Origin: Thermoplasmata archaeon
Lineage (GTDB): Archaea > Thermoplasmatota > Thermoplasmata > Methanomassiliicoccales > Methanomethylophilaceae
NCBI GenBank assembly: GCA_015063245.1
Contig: SUSV01000004.1
Location: forward strand, 1-64,000
DNA length: 64,000 bases
Reading direction: 5' to 3'
Position numbers and translations under genes: made by a program. Positions 34,485 through 43,981 of this stretch are shown here, in pieces (positions within the stretch are counted from its first letter, which is position 1; each line of letters opens with the position of its first letter). Below the pieces are notes generated by a model. It searched no databases. It was not told the origin of the DNA and saw nothing but the letters and a program-made list of their open reading frames with translations.

Positions 34485-36713
34485 TCACTCGCACTTGGTC
34501 CATCCGCAGGACTTGCAGACGTTGCATCCGCCCTGGAACTCCAGTTCGGCACCGCACTTGGGGCAGGGGTTGATGATCTCCCTCTTCTGCTCCTCGGGCT
34601 CCTCGGTCTTGACTCCCTTGACCTGCGCCTGCATCTCCTTGTACATGTCGGTGAGGGCCCATCCGACGGCCATCGGACAGCAGGATCCCATGCTGGTATC
34701 CCTCTTGGTGTGCGTCCTGACCACGTATGACGGGCATGAACCGGTGGACTTGAGCTGATCGACGATGGCGTCGATTCCGCATCCAGACCTCGCCGCCAGC
34801 GAGATCATCCTGGACAGACCGACCATGAAGTTGTTGCATCCTCCGGTGGATCCCTTGTTGAGGTATGCCTCCACGAGCTCCCCGGTGACGGGGTTGAAGA
34901 ATGCCGTGCAGTGCAGCGAACCGCATCCTGTCATCAGCTTCCTCTTCTTTCCGACGACGTTGTCCTCGACGACGTCGACGACTCCCCTCTTCTCCTCCTT
35001 CGGCTCCTCCTCGACCTTCTTGCTCTCCTTTGTGGAGAGGATTCCGAGACGCTTGCATCCGTCGCGGAACACGGTGATTCCCTTGCATCCGGACTCCCAT
35101 GCATACATGTAGATGTTGTAGACGTCCTTCTCGGGGAACTGCTCGGGGAGGTTGACTGTGGACGAGATCGATGCGTCGATGTGCCTCTGCCATGTGGCCT
35201 GCATGTCGATCCTCATCTTGTAGTCCAGGCTCTGGGCGGTGATGAACCTCTCGGGGAGGTCCTTCTCATCCCTGATGTCGAGATGCTTGTCCATGTAGGC
35301 CTGGACGATGGGCGTGTAGACCTTGTAGTACTTGTCCTGGTCGCCGTTGAGCGATGTCGTCCTCCTCTCGTATGAGAGTGCGAAGATTGGCTCGATACCT
35401 CCGGAGATCCCCAGCATGGTGGAGAGCGTTCCGGTGGGTGCGATGGTCAGGAGCTGGGAGTTCCTGAGTCCGTACTGCTTGACGAGCTCGGTTGTCTCGG
35501 GCGATGCGTTCGCCTTGAAGTATGCGGATGCGACGATCTGCTCGGGGACGCACTTCTCGAACATTCCCTTCTCCTTCGCGATGAGGGCAGACTCGTTGAG
35601 GGCGGTGTCTGCCATGAGCTTTCCGAGCCTGTCGCAGAAGTCGATGGATTCCTTGGAACCGAACGTGTATCCGAGCTCGATGAGCATGTCGGCGAGACCC
35701 ATGATTCCGAGTCCGATCTGCCTCCATTCCCTGACCGAGTCCCTCTGCTCCTGCAGCGGGTGGAGGGGAAGACCCTCCTCAAGGACGTCGTTGAGACCGC
35801 GGACGCAGATCCTGACGGACTCCACGAACTCGTCGTTGAGGAACTTTCCGTCCTTGACGAACTTGGCGAGGTTCATGCTTCCGAGGAGACAGCTTCCTCC
35901 GGCAGGGAGGGGCTCCTCGGCACAGGGGTTGGTACCTGCGTATGAATAGTTGGGGAATTCGCTGAGAAGGTTCCAACTGGAGATCCTGTCCCAATAGAGG
36001 CATCCGGGTTCTCCGTAATCCCAGTTCGTGTAGCAGAGCTTCTCGAAGAACTCGGCAGCGTTGAGCTGCTTCCTGATCTGCTCGTTGCTCTCGGGACGGT
36101 CGAACTTCTGCGTGAACATGGTCCTCTGCTTGACGCATCCCATGAACTCATCCGTGACACGGATGGACATATTCGCCTTGGTCACCCTCTCGAGATCCGT
36201 CTTGACGGACATGAACTCCTCGAGATCGGGGTGGTCGCAGGACATCGTGAGCATGAGTGCTCCGCGGCGTCCGTGCTGGCCGATAAGGCCGGTGACCATT
36301 GAGAAGAGGTCTGTGAAGGATACTGCCCCGGAGGTCTGCGAAGCCGTGTTGTTGATCTTCGCTCCGCGGGGTGCGAGTTTGGAGATATCGATTCCTGCTC
36401 CGCCTCCGTAGCTGAAGGTACGGGCAAGCTTTCCTGCTGTCTCGAAGATGGATTCGATGGAATCCTCGGGAGGCGTGAGGACATAGCAGTTGGAGAGAGT
36501 GATCTTCCTTCCGGTCTTCTGGAGCCCCCTGTTCGCCAGGATCCTTCCTCCGAAGAGGAACTTCTGCTCCTCGATCATCTTCCTAATGTCCTTGTCACCG
36601 CCGCTGACACGGTCGAGCCATTCGTCGAACGTCTCGTTGTTGTAGCAGTACTTCTTAGTCCAAATATCGATACCTAATTGATTGTTCTCGCCTAACCAAT
36701 CCTTCGCTTCCAT
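34485..36713 (-). CDS. nrdJ: Adenosylcobalamin-dependent ribonucleotide reductase (class II)
   Basis: The 742-residue protein has the class II/NrdJ barrel: FGGRILANRG near residue 54, SNCYVL, SYGGGAGIDIS, the NPCAEEPL active-site block and a C-terminal zinc-type cysteine set (CPKCG ... CKSCGW). There is no N-terminal ATP-cone, so activity regulation by ATP/dATP is probably absent. It makes deoxyribonucleotides and depends on B12, which ties it to the corrinoid economy of this methanogen. The 40-nt leader between the predicted TATA box (36772-36788) and the start holds a GAGCAGG/CCTGCTC hairpin. Confidence 0.95.
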   Translation of the reverse strand: MEAKDWLGENNQLGIDIWTKKYCYNNETFDEWLDRVSGGDKDIRKMIEEQKFLFGGRILANRGLQKTGRKITLSNCYVLTPPEDSIESIFETAGKLARTFSYGGGAGIDISKLAPRGAKINNTASQTSGAVSFTDLFSMVTGLIGQHGRRGALMLTMSCDHPDLEEFMSVKTDLERVTKANMSIRVTDEFMGCVKQRTMFTQKFDRPESNEQIRKQLNAAEFFEKLCYTNWDYGEPGCLYWDRISSWNLLSEFPNYSYAGTNPCAEEPLPAGGSCLLGSMNLAKFVKDGKFLNDEFVESVRICVRGLNDVLEEGLPLHPLQEQRDSVREWRQIGLGIMGLADMLIELGYTFGSKESIDFCDRLGKLMADTALNESALIAKEKGMFEKCVPEQIVASAYFKANASPETTELVKQYGLRNSQLLTIAPTGTLSTMLGISGGIEPIFALSYERRTTSLNGDQDKYYKVYTPIVQAYMDKHLDIRDEKDLPERFITAQSLDYKMRIDMQATWQRHIDASISSTVNLPEQFPEKDVYNIYMYAWESGCKGITVFRDGCKRLGILSTKESKKVEEEPKEEKRGVVDVVEDNVVGKKRKLMTGCGSLHCTAFFNPVTGELVEAYLNKGSTGGCNNFMVGLSRMISLAARSGCGIDAIVDQLKSTGSCPSYVVRTHTKRDTSMGSCCPMAVGWALTDMYKEMQAQVKGVKTEEPEEQKREIINPCPKCGAELEFQGGCNVCKSCGWTKCE

Positions 36714-37035
36714 GTGTTTCCCAACCTGAGCAGGAACCCCTGCTCTAACTCAGCCTTATGAGGCATGGGTTGTCGATATAATAAATCTTCTTGGATGTAT
36801 ATTCCAATTGGTTTGAACCTGCATTTTTTGTTAAGTATTGACATTGATTTGTCCCGTCTTCTGGGTCGATCGGGGTCTGAGGAACTTACTATTTGCAATA
36901 CCGAGCGTCATGGGGACCGTACATTTTCGTCCATTTTCCGTTACTTACTATGTTTTTCGGACAATAGTATCATCGTTAATTTACATACTAAAAAATATCT
37001 TTTTATAGTAAGAAAACAATATAGATTTCGATATC
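36714..37035. promoter_or_regulatory. AT-rich divergent control region of nrdJ and the Fic gene
   Basis: This 322-nt spacer has no gene. It contains the nrdJ leader hairpin (36728-36745), a minus-strand TATA box (36772-36788), a plus-strand TATA box TTTTTATAG (37000-37008) about 30 nt before the Fic start, and four copies of a TTACTTACTA-like word: 36885-36892 (ACTTACTA), 36940-36950 (full GTTACTTACTA), 36981-36990 (TTACATACTA) and 37006-37012 on the minus strand (CTTACTA). Confidence 0.55.
36728..36745 (-). promoter_or_regulatory. Hairpin in the nrdJ leader
   Basis: GAGCAGG and CCTGCTC form a 7-bp stem with a 4-nt loop, ending 15 nt before the nrdJ start. It lies downstream of the predicted transcription start (about 36753) and no upstream gene runs into it, so it is a leader structure and not a terminator of another gene. 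Confidence 0.45.
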
Positions 37036-37878
37036 ATGCTGATGAATGAATCTCTAAACAAGGCAGACTTCGATCTGATGAAAGAAATCTGGACCGTGAG
37101 TGCTTTGGATGGGATCAGAGGCTCGTTCTACGCTAAGGAACTGAACGCTGCGATGCGGGAGCTCAGGGTTGCCAACGCACTCCTCCACGACACTGAGAGC
37201 ATCCCTGTCACCGAGCAGCGCATCAGGGCCATCATCGACGGAGCAGAGCCAAGGACCCATAACGAACACCTCGTCTCAGGTTTCGACAATGCTCTGAAGA
37301 TGATCATAAGGGACTACGAACACCTGGACTTCGATGAGAAGAGCCTCCTGAGCATCCACCGCGTGCTGTTCTCGGACCTCCTCTGCGAGAAGGGGAAGTT
37401 CATGTCCGGATCCGACCACGCGATGGAGATCCTGTTCAACGACTACAAGGCTCAGACCACGGAGGCCCTCGCCTTCATACCCCGCATTCTCTACCAGTTC
37501 TCCATGGTAGCGCCCTTCAGGGACGGCAACAAGAGGATGAAATCTTTGCTTACCACTCTCCTCCTGCTGAAGAACGGCTACAAGGCGCAGATCTACGTAG
37601 GGCTCGACGAGAACCTCAGCCTTCTCCCTGCCCTCGTAGAGAGCTACAAGGAGCTGGACAGGAGATATCCGATCGTGGACAACCGCAAGATGAAGAAGAG
37701 GGACAGGATCTACCACATCATCGAGACATCCCCCGAACCGGTCAAGAAGAGGGACATCTGCGCATGCATCCCGGACGTCAGCATCAGGACCGCCGATGTT
37801 GTGCTGTCATCCCTTCTCGAGCAGAACAAGATTGAGAAGCTCGGTACCTTCAAGGATGCCAGATACAGCCTCGTCTGA
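37036..37878 (+). CDS. Fic-domain protein with altered catalytic motif
   Basis: The 280-residue protein has the Fic layout: an N-terminal helical region, a Fic core whose motif reads APFRDGNKRMKS at residues 159-170, and a C-terminal winged helix (about 225-280, KKRDICACIPDVSIRTADVV). The motif keeps PF, D/E, GN and R, but the catalytic histidine is replaced by alanine (GCG at 37510-37512). AMP transfer by the usual mechanism is therefore doubtful; a ligand-sensing regulator is plausible given the winged helix. The start could be 37036 or the ATG two codons later. The mRNA is probably leaderless. Confidence 0.82.
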   Translation: MLMNESLNKADFDLMKEIWTVSALDGIRGSFYAKELNAAMRELRVANALLHDTESIPVTEQRIRAIIDGAEPRTHNEHLVSGFDNALKMIIRDYEHLDFDEKSLLSIHRVLFSDLLCEKGKFMSGSDHAMEILFNDYKAQTTEALAFIPRILYQFSMVAPFRDGNKRMKSLLTTLLLLKNGYKAQIYVGLDENLSLLPALVESYKELDRRYPIVDNRKMKKRDRIYHIIETSPEPVKKRDICACIPDVSIRTADVVLSSLLEQNKIEKLGTFKDARYSLV

Positions 37879-37922
37879 TTAGACTATATATACATCCTAC
37901 AATTTGAACGTGAATTGATAAA

Positions 37923-39131
37923 ATGAAGACTATAAGGGCGTCCAGAAGGTCATTGGGAATGAATTACGCTATCCGCGAGGTCACCGTTCCCGCAGCAGAG
38001 GCTGAGAAGACCGGGATGAAGATGTACAAGCTCAACATCGGAGACCCCAACAAGTGGGACTTCGAGACGCCCGAGTACTTCAAGCAGACCCTCCGCGAAG
38101 CGGTCGACCAGGTCGACAACGGCTACGGAGATTCCCAGGGTGAGATGAACCTCAGGAACGCCATCGTCAACAGGGAGTACGAGAAGAACGGCATCCATAT
38201 CGATACCGGCGACGTATACGTCACCGCCGGGGTGAGCGAATGCATCGAGGTCATGATGGGAACGTTCCTCGAGCCCGGCGACGAGGTGCTCGTGCCCGGA
38301 CCCGGATATCCCTCCTACATGCAGTATGTTCACTTCTTCGAGGGAAGGACCGTCCCCTACAGGCAGATCGAGGAGGAGGACTGGAAGCCCGACATGGACA
38401 TGATCCGCAAGAGGATCACCAACAGGACGAAGGCTATGGTCCTCATCAACCCCAACAACCCCACCGGTGCGGTCTACTCCGAAAAGGACATCAAGGAGTT
38501 CGGGGACATCGCCGCAGAATACGACATCCCACTCATCTCAGATGAGATCTACGACAAGATCGTCTTCGACGGCAAGTTCTATTCCGCTTCCAGACTGAAG
38601 GACGATGTGCCGAGGATCATCCTCAACGGATTCTCCAAGGTCAACCTCATGCCCGGATGGAGGATGGGATACTGCTACTTCATGGACGAGAAGGGACTCA
38701 TGGACGAGATCCGCGTAGGCATGATGAAGCAGTTCAGGGCGAGGATCTGCCCGAACGTCCCCTGCCAGGCCGCCGCACAGGCTTCCCTCCAGGGACCCCA
38801 GGACTACATCGTCGAGATGAACAGGAAGCTCAAGGAGAGAGCCGATTATTCTTACAAGAGACTGAACGAGATGGACCTCATCTCCACCCGCAAGGCGAAG
38901 GGGGCGCTGTACATGTTCCCCAAGATCGACCTGAAGGGAACTCCGTGGAAGAGCGACAAGGAGTTCGTCTTCGACCTCATCAAGGAGGAAGGCGTGGTGT
39001 TCGTCCACGGAAGCGGATTCTGCGAGGAGTTCGGACAGGACCACTTCAGATCGGTGCTGCTCGCGCCCATCCCCACTCTCGAAGAGGCCTACGACAAGGT
39101 CGAGAAGTTCATCAAGAGACACGTCCAGTGA
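37923..39131 (+). CDS. Pyridoxal-phosphate aminotransferase, class I (alanine/aspartate type)
   Basis: The 402-residue enzyme has the fold type I motifs INPNNPTGAVY (residues 175-185), SDEIYDKIVFD, and NGFSKVNLMPGWRMGY with the PLP lysine in FSK near 239. It resembles archaeal AlaT-like enzymes that transfer amino groups between alanine, glutamate and other 2-oxoacids. It could finish amino acid synthesis from the 2-oxoacids made by the ferredoxin oxidoreductases. A TATA box (CTATATATAC, about 37885-37895) lies 30 nt upstream and a strong hairpin follows. Confidence 0.9.
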   Translation: MKTIRASRRSLGMNYAIREVTVPAAEAEKTGMKMYKLNIGDPNKWDFETPEYFKQTLREAVDQVDNGYGDSQGEMNLRNAIVNREYEKNGIHIDTGDVYVTAGVSECIEVMMGTFLEPGDEVLVPGPGYPSYMQYVHFFEGRTVPYRQIEEEDWKPDMDMIRKRITNRTKAMVLINPNNPTGAVYSEKDIKEFGDIAAEYDIPLISDEIYDKIVFDGKFYSASRLKDDVPRIILNGFSKVNLMPGWRMGYCYFMDEKGLMDEIRVGMMKQFRARICPNVPCQAAAQASLQGPQDYIVEMNRKLKERADYSYKRLNEMDLISTRKAKGALYMFPKIDLKGTPWKSDKEFVFDLIKEEGVVFVHGSGFCEEFGQDHFRSVLLAPIPTLEEAYDKVEKFIKRHVQ

Positions 39132-39171
39132 TGGACACCGCTCACGGTGCGGATAGATATTATTGAGAAAG

Positions 39172-39201
39172 CCGCAGGGGTGCACCCGCACCTTCCTGCG
39201 G
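39172..39201. terminator. Bidirectional terminator between aminotransferase and secreted-protein genes
   Basis: CCGCAGG / CCTGCGG pairs over 7 bp and the stem continues with GGTGC / GCACC. It lies between two convergent genes and can serve both. Confidence 0.6.
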
Positions 39202-39209
39202 AATTGGTT

Positions 39210-39770
39210 TCACTTCTTCATATATAGGTACGAGACGGTAGAGAAGCTGCTCTTCGTCGAGGTGTCCTTTCCGGTTCCGTCCCAGACATATCCCTTGTAA
39301 ACGTAGAACTTACCGTTCTCCAGGTTGAAATCCTGGATTCCCATGGTGACTGTTCCGTTGAACTCATGAAGAACCATGTCGACCCCCATATGCTGGACTG
39401 TCGATGTCTTTGTTCCCTCGGGGAAATCGGTTTCCTCGATCGGTTTCAGAGTGTAGAAGAAGAACATATCAACTGGATAGTTCACAGGGTTCGAGGACTT
39501 GGTACCGTTCACATATTGGTCGCAGTAGACCTTGTTGTCCTCTACGGATGTTACGACATGTTTGACGGTCTGCTTCATCCCCATATCGGAAGTCGTGACC
39601 TCGACTGTCATTCCGGGCGCGATCTTGTCATCGCTCAGGAGAGAGAAATCCGTTGTCTTGCCGGTGCCGTCCTTATCGTCATCGTCATCGCCTTTCATGA
39701 GGAATACGGCCGTTACGGCGCATACTGCGAGGACCGCGACTACAAGGATAGCTATGACCTTGGTGTTCAT
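39210..39770 (-). CDS. Membrane-anchored surface protein of unknown function
   Basis: The 186-residue protein has an N-terminal hydrophobic helix (residues 4-24), then a run of aspartates (KGDDDDDKDG) and a beta-rich outer domain. It looks secreted and anchored by its uncleaved signal. I do not recognise the family. The start at 39770 is the ATG just before the hydrophobic helix. Confidence 0.7.
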   Translation of the reverse strand: MNTKVIAILVVAVLAVCAVTAVFLMKGDDDDDKDGTGKTTDFSLLSDDKIAPGMTVEVTTSDMGMKQTVKHVVTSVEDNKVYCDQYVNGTKSSNPVNYPVDMFFFYTLKPIEETDFPEGTKTSTVQHMGVDMVLHEFNGTVTMGIQDFNLENGKFYVYKGYVWDGTGKDTSTKSSFSTVSYLYMKK

Positions 39771-39815
39771 GAATCGAAAAGAGATGTGGACGGTAGATAT
39801 AGGTATAGGGGAAAA

Positions 39816-39836
39816 GAAGGGTCTCACAGGCCCTTC
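39816..39836 (-). terminator. Terminator of the first methyltransferase gene
   Basis: GAAGGG / CCCTTC stem followed on the minus strand by TTTTCCCC, 6 nt past the stop codon at 39843. Confidence 0.5.
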
Positions 39837-39842
39837 AAGGTT

Positions 39843-40895
39843 TCAGTAGGGGTGCTTCTTGGACACTTCCACAATGGCCTGGATGTTCTCCACCGGTGTG
39901 TTGATCGGTGATGCGCATCCGGGACCCATGATGTATCCTCCGTCCTGCCCGGCATCTGCGAAGCACTTCTCAGCGGTCTCGATGACTTTGTTGACATCGT
40001 TGCTGAGCATGATCGCTACAGGATCGATATTACCCATGACGGCCATCTTCTTGCCGAAGCACTCCTTCGCCTTCTTCAGATCCACCTTGTGGTCCAGGCT
40101 CATCGCTTTGGCTCCGGTCATCACAAAGTCTGGAAGCATGGGTGTGGTGTCACCGCAGATGTGCAGCATCGTACCGACCCCGTACTCCTTCTCCCAATGA
40201 CTGATGTTTGCATGCAGACGGTCACGGTTGAAGGTCTTGAACATGTTCTCATCGATCATATCAGCAGAGGATACTGGGTCTGTGTAAACGACATAGTCCG
40301 CATCCACCTCTTCGAGCTCTGCGCTGACGATGTCCCTTGAGAACTTCTGTCCCCTGTCGATGACCTTTCCGATCTCATCGGGCTGCATCAGAAGGCCCAT
40401 TACGAGATTCTCCATTCCGAAAAGGAATCCCGTGGTTGTCATCACTCCCTCGCACCATACGGGCATCATCACATCAGGGCATGCCTTACGCTGCGCTTTG
40501 AAGATGTCCACCACATACTTGTGGAAGTTGGGACAGGCCTTGGCATCGAACGGGTCGTACAGGAACCTGTCGACCGCATCGTCGATGGACTGGAAATAAG
40601 CGCCCTTCAATGAACCCTGGTCATTGTCCGGCAGCTTGATGTCGATACCCGGCAGGTCCATGAAGATACCTTTGGTCTCCATTGGGCCGAAGAAGAAGTC
40701 CTCTCCTGTGGCTTTGACCCAATCTTTCATGATGGAAGCCACAAATTCGGGGTTTGCTCTGCATTCCTTCATGTTATGCCCAGTGAAGCTGAGCATAGCG
40801 GCGTTACCGAAATCGCATACGGGGGCACGATCCGGCAGTTCTCCGTTGAAAACCGCCAGACCACGCTCGCGCGACGTCATCGTCTTAGGAGACAT
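39843..40895 (-). CDS. MtaA/MtbA-type methylcobamide:CoM methyltransferase (first copy)
   Basis: The 350-residue protein belongs to the uroporphyrinogen decarboxylase/MtaA family: RAPVCDFG at the N-terminus, the zinc ligands in LHICGDTTPM near residue 240 and MGPGCASP near 325. These enzymes move the methyl group from a methylated corrinoid protein to coenzyme M, the last step before methane formation. Which methylotrophic branch it serves (methanol, methylamines or methylthiols) cannot be told from sequence. The ATG at 40895 is 27 nt from a TATA-like TAATAAATTAG, so it is probably leaderless; the upstream ATG at 40907 is less likely. Confidence 0.85.
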   Translation of the reverse strand: MSPKTMTSRERGLAVFNGELPDRAPVCDFGNAAMLSFTGHNMKECRANPEFVASIMKDWVKATGEDFFFGPMETKGIFMDLPGIDIKLPDNDQGSLKGAYFQSIDDAVDRFLYDPFDAKACPNFHKYVVDIFKAQRKACPDVMMPVWCEGVMTTTGFLFGMENLVMGLLMQPDEIGKVIDRGQKFSRDIVSAELEEVDADYVVYTDPVSSADMIDENMFKTFNRDRLHANISHWEKEYGVGTMLHICGDTTPMLPDFVMTGAKAMSLDHKVDLKKAKECFGKKMAVMGNIDPVAIMLSNDVNKVIETAEKCFADAGQDGGYIMGPGCASPINTPVENIQAIVEVSKKHPY

Positions 40896-41003
40896 GATGG
40901 TCACCATTTTTAAACTAATTTATTAACTATTTAATGGTGATGTATTATTCTGTGCGATTTAACGCATTTTTATACAATTCAGATTTTTAGCTTCGGTCAG
41001 ATC

Positions 41004-42377
41004 TTATGAAAACCATCTTTCGATGAGATCCCTAAGCGTCCTCTTCCTATCCGAGGGGAACAGCTCGCCGTAGAACACATACCTTATCCATGACGATATG
41101 CCAGGCATCTCCTTTCCCGGAGGCGTGTAGTATCTTCTTATCGATATCGAGAGCACCATCATCAGGATGATCCCGTACACGGTGACGAGCGCCAGAGCCG
41201 GGCTTGGCCTGAACATGTTGGTGTAGCTGGTCCCGGTATAGATGAACATGGCCGTTAGGGTCGGTATCAGGAAGAACAGGCAGCTGCGGACAACCTTGCG
41301 CCATGACGTGAGCCTGCCTGACTCGATCCCGATCAATGCTACGATTGCCAGAATCATGAGCAGCATATCCACCAGGACCATGGTCTTGCTGAACAGCAGC
41401 TCCACATCGACATCGTTGATAATCGTGGTCCCGACCATCCCCATCCTGATATCCATGGTCGTACCGGTGAGCTTCGTCATGTACACTCCGCACATACCGA
41501 TGAGGAAGAGCTGTGCGATGATCAGCGGCTTCGGCATCACCCTCTCCCTGTTCATGAGGCCGTTCTCATCCGTCGAATAATCGAACGCGCCATCCCTTCC
41601 CTCCAGATGAGCCAGCAGGCGATCCTCGTACTCATGCTGATAGCGGATGTGGTTGTTCATGCTCTTGAACATTATCACCATCAGAGCGAAGCTGTAGAGC
41701 CCGAAGGTTATGAAGAGCAGGATCAGACATGTGAACATGTTCCTGTGCTTCACGACACGGGGCATGGCCGGAACGTCGATTCCGCACGGACGGAGCGCAT
41801 TCCTCAGATCCTCCGTGAACTGTATCTGCCTCTTCTCATGCCTGTATGGGAAGAAGAGGTTCTTCGGCAGCGTCAGGAAGAAACCCAACACAGGCGGGAC
41901 GAAGATCATCAGTATCCTGTCAGGGGAGTCGTATCCGTCGACTGTCATCGCCCTGTAGCAGAGGACGACCATGACGGCCAGCAACACAATGAGCATGACC
42001 CTCATCCTGAAGTGCTCCTTCTTCATGATCGATTCGTGCCTGCTCCTGAGCTTGGATGTGTCCGCGCCTTTCGACTCGGCGAACGATATCAGGGATTCGC
42101 GCCATTCGATATCCCTTTCGGAATGACCAATGAGCCTCCCGTACATGCTGAAGGTTATGACCAGGATTATGAACGCCTCCATGACCGATGCGACTGTATA
42201 CCCTGTATACTCCGAATACGAAGTGATGTAGTACTGATCCCCGTCGATCAGCAACGAGAACAGCATGAATACCACAGGCATCAGCACCAGGATGAGCATC
42301 AGTACCCCGCTGACTATGGAATCCCTGTTGTAACGGTCGGCTAGATTCCGCCTGAGACTCTCGAGCCCGTCGTTCAT
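41004..42377 (-). CDS. Polytopic membrane protein of unknown function
   Basis: The 457-residue protein has about eight hydrophobic helices in several groups (around residues 20-45, 60-80, 125-145, 155-175, 215-240, 285-310, 335-355, 365-385 and 390-410) and charged cytoplasmic stretches. I do not recognise it. It overlaps the stop of the upstream BspA-like surface protein gene by ATGA, so the pair probably act together at the envelope. Its stop is TAA. Confidence 0.75.
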   Translation of the reverse strand: MNDGLESLRRNLADRYNRDSIVSGVLMLILVLMPVVFMLFSLLIDGDQYYITSYSEYTGYTVASVMEAFIILVITFSMYGRLIGHSERDIEWRESLISFAESKGADTSKLRSRHESIMKKEHFRMRVMLIVLLAVMVVLCYRAMTVDGYDSPDRILMIFVPPVLGFFLTLPKNLFFPYRHEKRQIQFTEDLRNALRPCGIDVPAMPRVVKHRNMFTCLILLFITFGLYSFALMVIMFKSMNNHIRYQHEYEDRLLAHLEGRDGAFDYSTDENGLMNRERVMPKPLIIAQLFLIGMCGVYMTKLTGTTMDIRMGMVGTTIINDVDVELLFSKTMVLVDMLLMILAIVALIGIESGRLTSWRKVVRSCLFFLIPTLTAMFIYTGTSYTNMFRPSPALALVTVYGIILMMVLSISIRRYYTPPGKEMPGISSWIRYVFYGELFPSDRKRTLRDLIERWFS

Positions 42378-43231
42378 GGCGCCTGCCTCCTTATGACGAA
42401 CACGCAGTATATGATTGCAAGGGCCGTGAACAGCACGGCAAGCCCTATGCTGATCTCGCCCGAATATGGTATTATCGCCCTCTTGTTGGTCTCCAGGACA
42501 TAGAATCCAGTCTCATGGCATTCGACGGTCAGATGCTTCCCATCCTCGGACGGGACCTTGTAGAGCGGGGAGATGTGCTTCACGGTCATGTACTCCGAAC
42601 CGTGCTGGTTGATCCCCAGTATGACCGATCCGTGGATCGTTCCCAGACTGCCGGCCTTGAACAGGTAGACGGGATCATAGCCTGCGATGTCCCTGTCCTC
42701 TAAGGACAGCTCCTTCGGGCTGACGCGCTTCAGGGATATCTCCGAGCGGTTATCTGAGAACATGCCCAATGCTTCCGAATCCATCTCGACGTAGTTGTCT
42801 TTGAAAAAGACCTTGAGATGCTGAAGAGAGCCTGTACCGTGCTCAAGGATTATCCTCCCCAATGAATTGTTCTCCATAAATGTGAAATCCCTGATCGAAT
42901 CCCCTAGTGAGATCTTCGTCAGATTGGCGTATCTCGACGGATTCGATACATTGAAGGATGTGATCCCGTCCTCGATCCTCAGGATCTTCACGGATTTTGT
43001 ATGCTTATGCCAAGGCTCCTTGTCGGCAGGGTAATCGTTCACATCCCCCTCGCCGTAGATCCTCAGAGTGCCCTTCTCATAATCCCAATAGGCATCATCC
43101 CCGCAGCTCCCTTCGGAACCGCCTATCAGGGATGCATCTGAATCGTCTGCCGACTGCAGCATGAAGACCATGGCAAGGCATACCAGTGACAGCATCGTCA
43201 GGATACCGACCATACGCATGCGGCAGGGCAT
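42374..43231 (-). CDS. BspA-like (LRR_5-type) membrane-anchored surface protein
   Basis: The 285-residue protein has a signal-like N-terminus (residues 5-26), the pattern CGDDAYWDYEKGTLRIYGEG typical of the start of BspA-type leucine-rich surface proteins, a few short beta repeats, and a C-terminal helix (about 260-280) ending in RRQ. It should face the outside. Such proteins are numerous in gut Methanomassiliicoccales and are thought to bind host or bacterial surfaces. It is co-translated with the polytopic gene downstream. Confidence 0.75.
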   Translation of the reverse strand: MPCRMRMVGILTMLSLVCLAMVFMLQSADDSDASLIGGSEGSCGDDAYWDYEKGTLRIYGEGDVNDYPADKEPWHKHTKSVKILRIEDGITSFNVSNPSRYANLTKISLGDSIRDFTFMENNSLGRIILEHGTGSLQHLKVFFKDNYVEMDSEALGMFSDNRSEISLKRVSPKELSLEDRDIAGYDPVYLFKAGSLGTIHGSVILGINQHGSEYMTVKHISPLYKVPSEDGKHLTVECHETGFYVLETNKRAIIPYSGEISIGLAVLFTALAIIYCVFVIRRQAP

Positions 43232-43428
43232 GATTATGATTCGGAATCAGCCTATTTATTGTTAATGAGGGACAGATATCATTCTTACATAGCATATCTA
43301 GGGGATCTTAGTAAGTATGCAAAATAGAAGACCCGATATGGTTTTCTAGGTCTGTCGTCCTATTTCATATCCAAGACTATTTTAAATGAACCCATTCCTC
43401 TTAAAATGCATACATCCTATGATTATTC

Positions 43429-43920
43429 ATGGACAAAGCAGCACCCCCTAGGACGTTTAAGGATGATGTCCTATCCGAAGTGGCATTGCCGGCGCACCCG
43501 TACTATCAGGCGGCATTGGATGACCTGAATGCATTGGACGCGATGTATCAGGACGGGTTCCGTTTCCCGGCGGAGGCGTGCATAATGATGGCGCGCATAT
43601 CGGAGGAGCTGCTCAAGACGAAGATGATGCTCAGAGGAGCAGACTATGTCAACATAATCGACCAGTGCGTCCTGATGTCCGAGCTGGGTATCGATTTCGA
43701 CGACCCGCTGATGTATATCGGGAGACAATTCAACGAGTACATCATAATGAGCTATCTGCCGTACAACCAGAGGAAAACGATCACGTCGGAGACGGCGAAG
43801 GAATCATACAACGACCTTTTCAGGCTCATCGATCGTCTGAGGGAGATGGAACCGGTATTCCATCTCCCGGCCAAGGCTGTTAAGAGAAGAGGGATAATCG
43901 GAACCCTCAAGAATTATTGA
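43429..43920 (+). CDS. Helical hypothetical protein, possibly HEPN-like
   Basis: The 163-residue protein is almost all alpha-helical, with no membrane segment. I do not recognise it. The helical pairing and an ARISEELLKTKMML stretch near residue 50 recall HEPN domains, but the RxxxxH motif is not present. A TATA-like CTCTTAAAATG is about 27 nt upstream. It stands alone. Confidence 0.6.
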   Translation: MDKAAPPRTFKDDVLSEVALPAHPYYQAALDDLNALDAMYQDGFRFPAEACIMMARISEELLKTKMMLRGADYVNIIDQCVLMSELGIDFDDPLMYIGRQFNEYIIMSYLPYNQRKTITSETAKESYNDLFRLIDRLREMEPVFHLPAKAVKRRGIIGTLKNY

Positions 43921-43981
43921 CCAGCGGAAACCGGATAGACATAGCGTCCGCTGAATACAATCGATACCATCCGTCTTAGGC

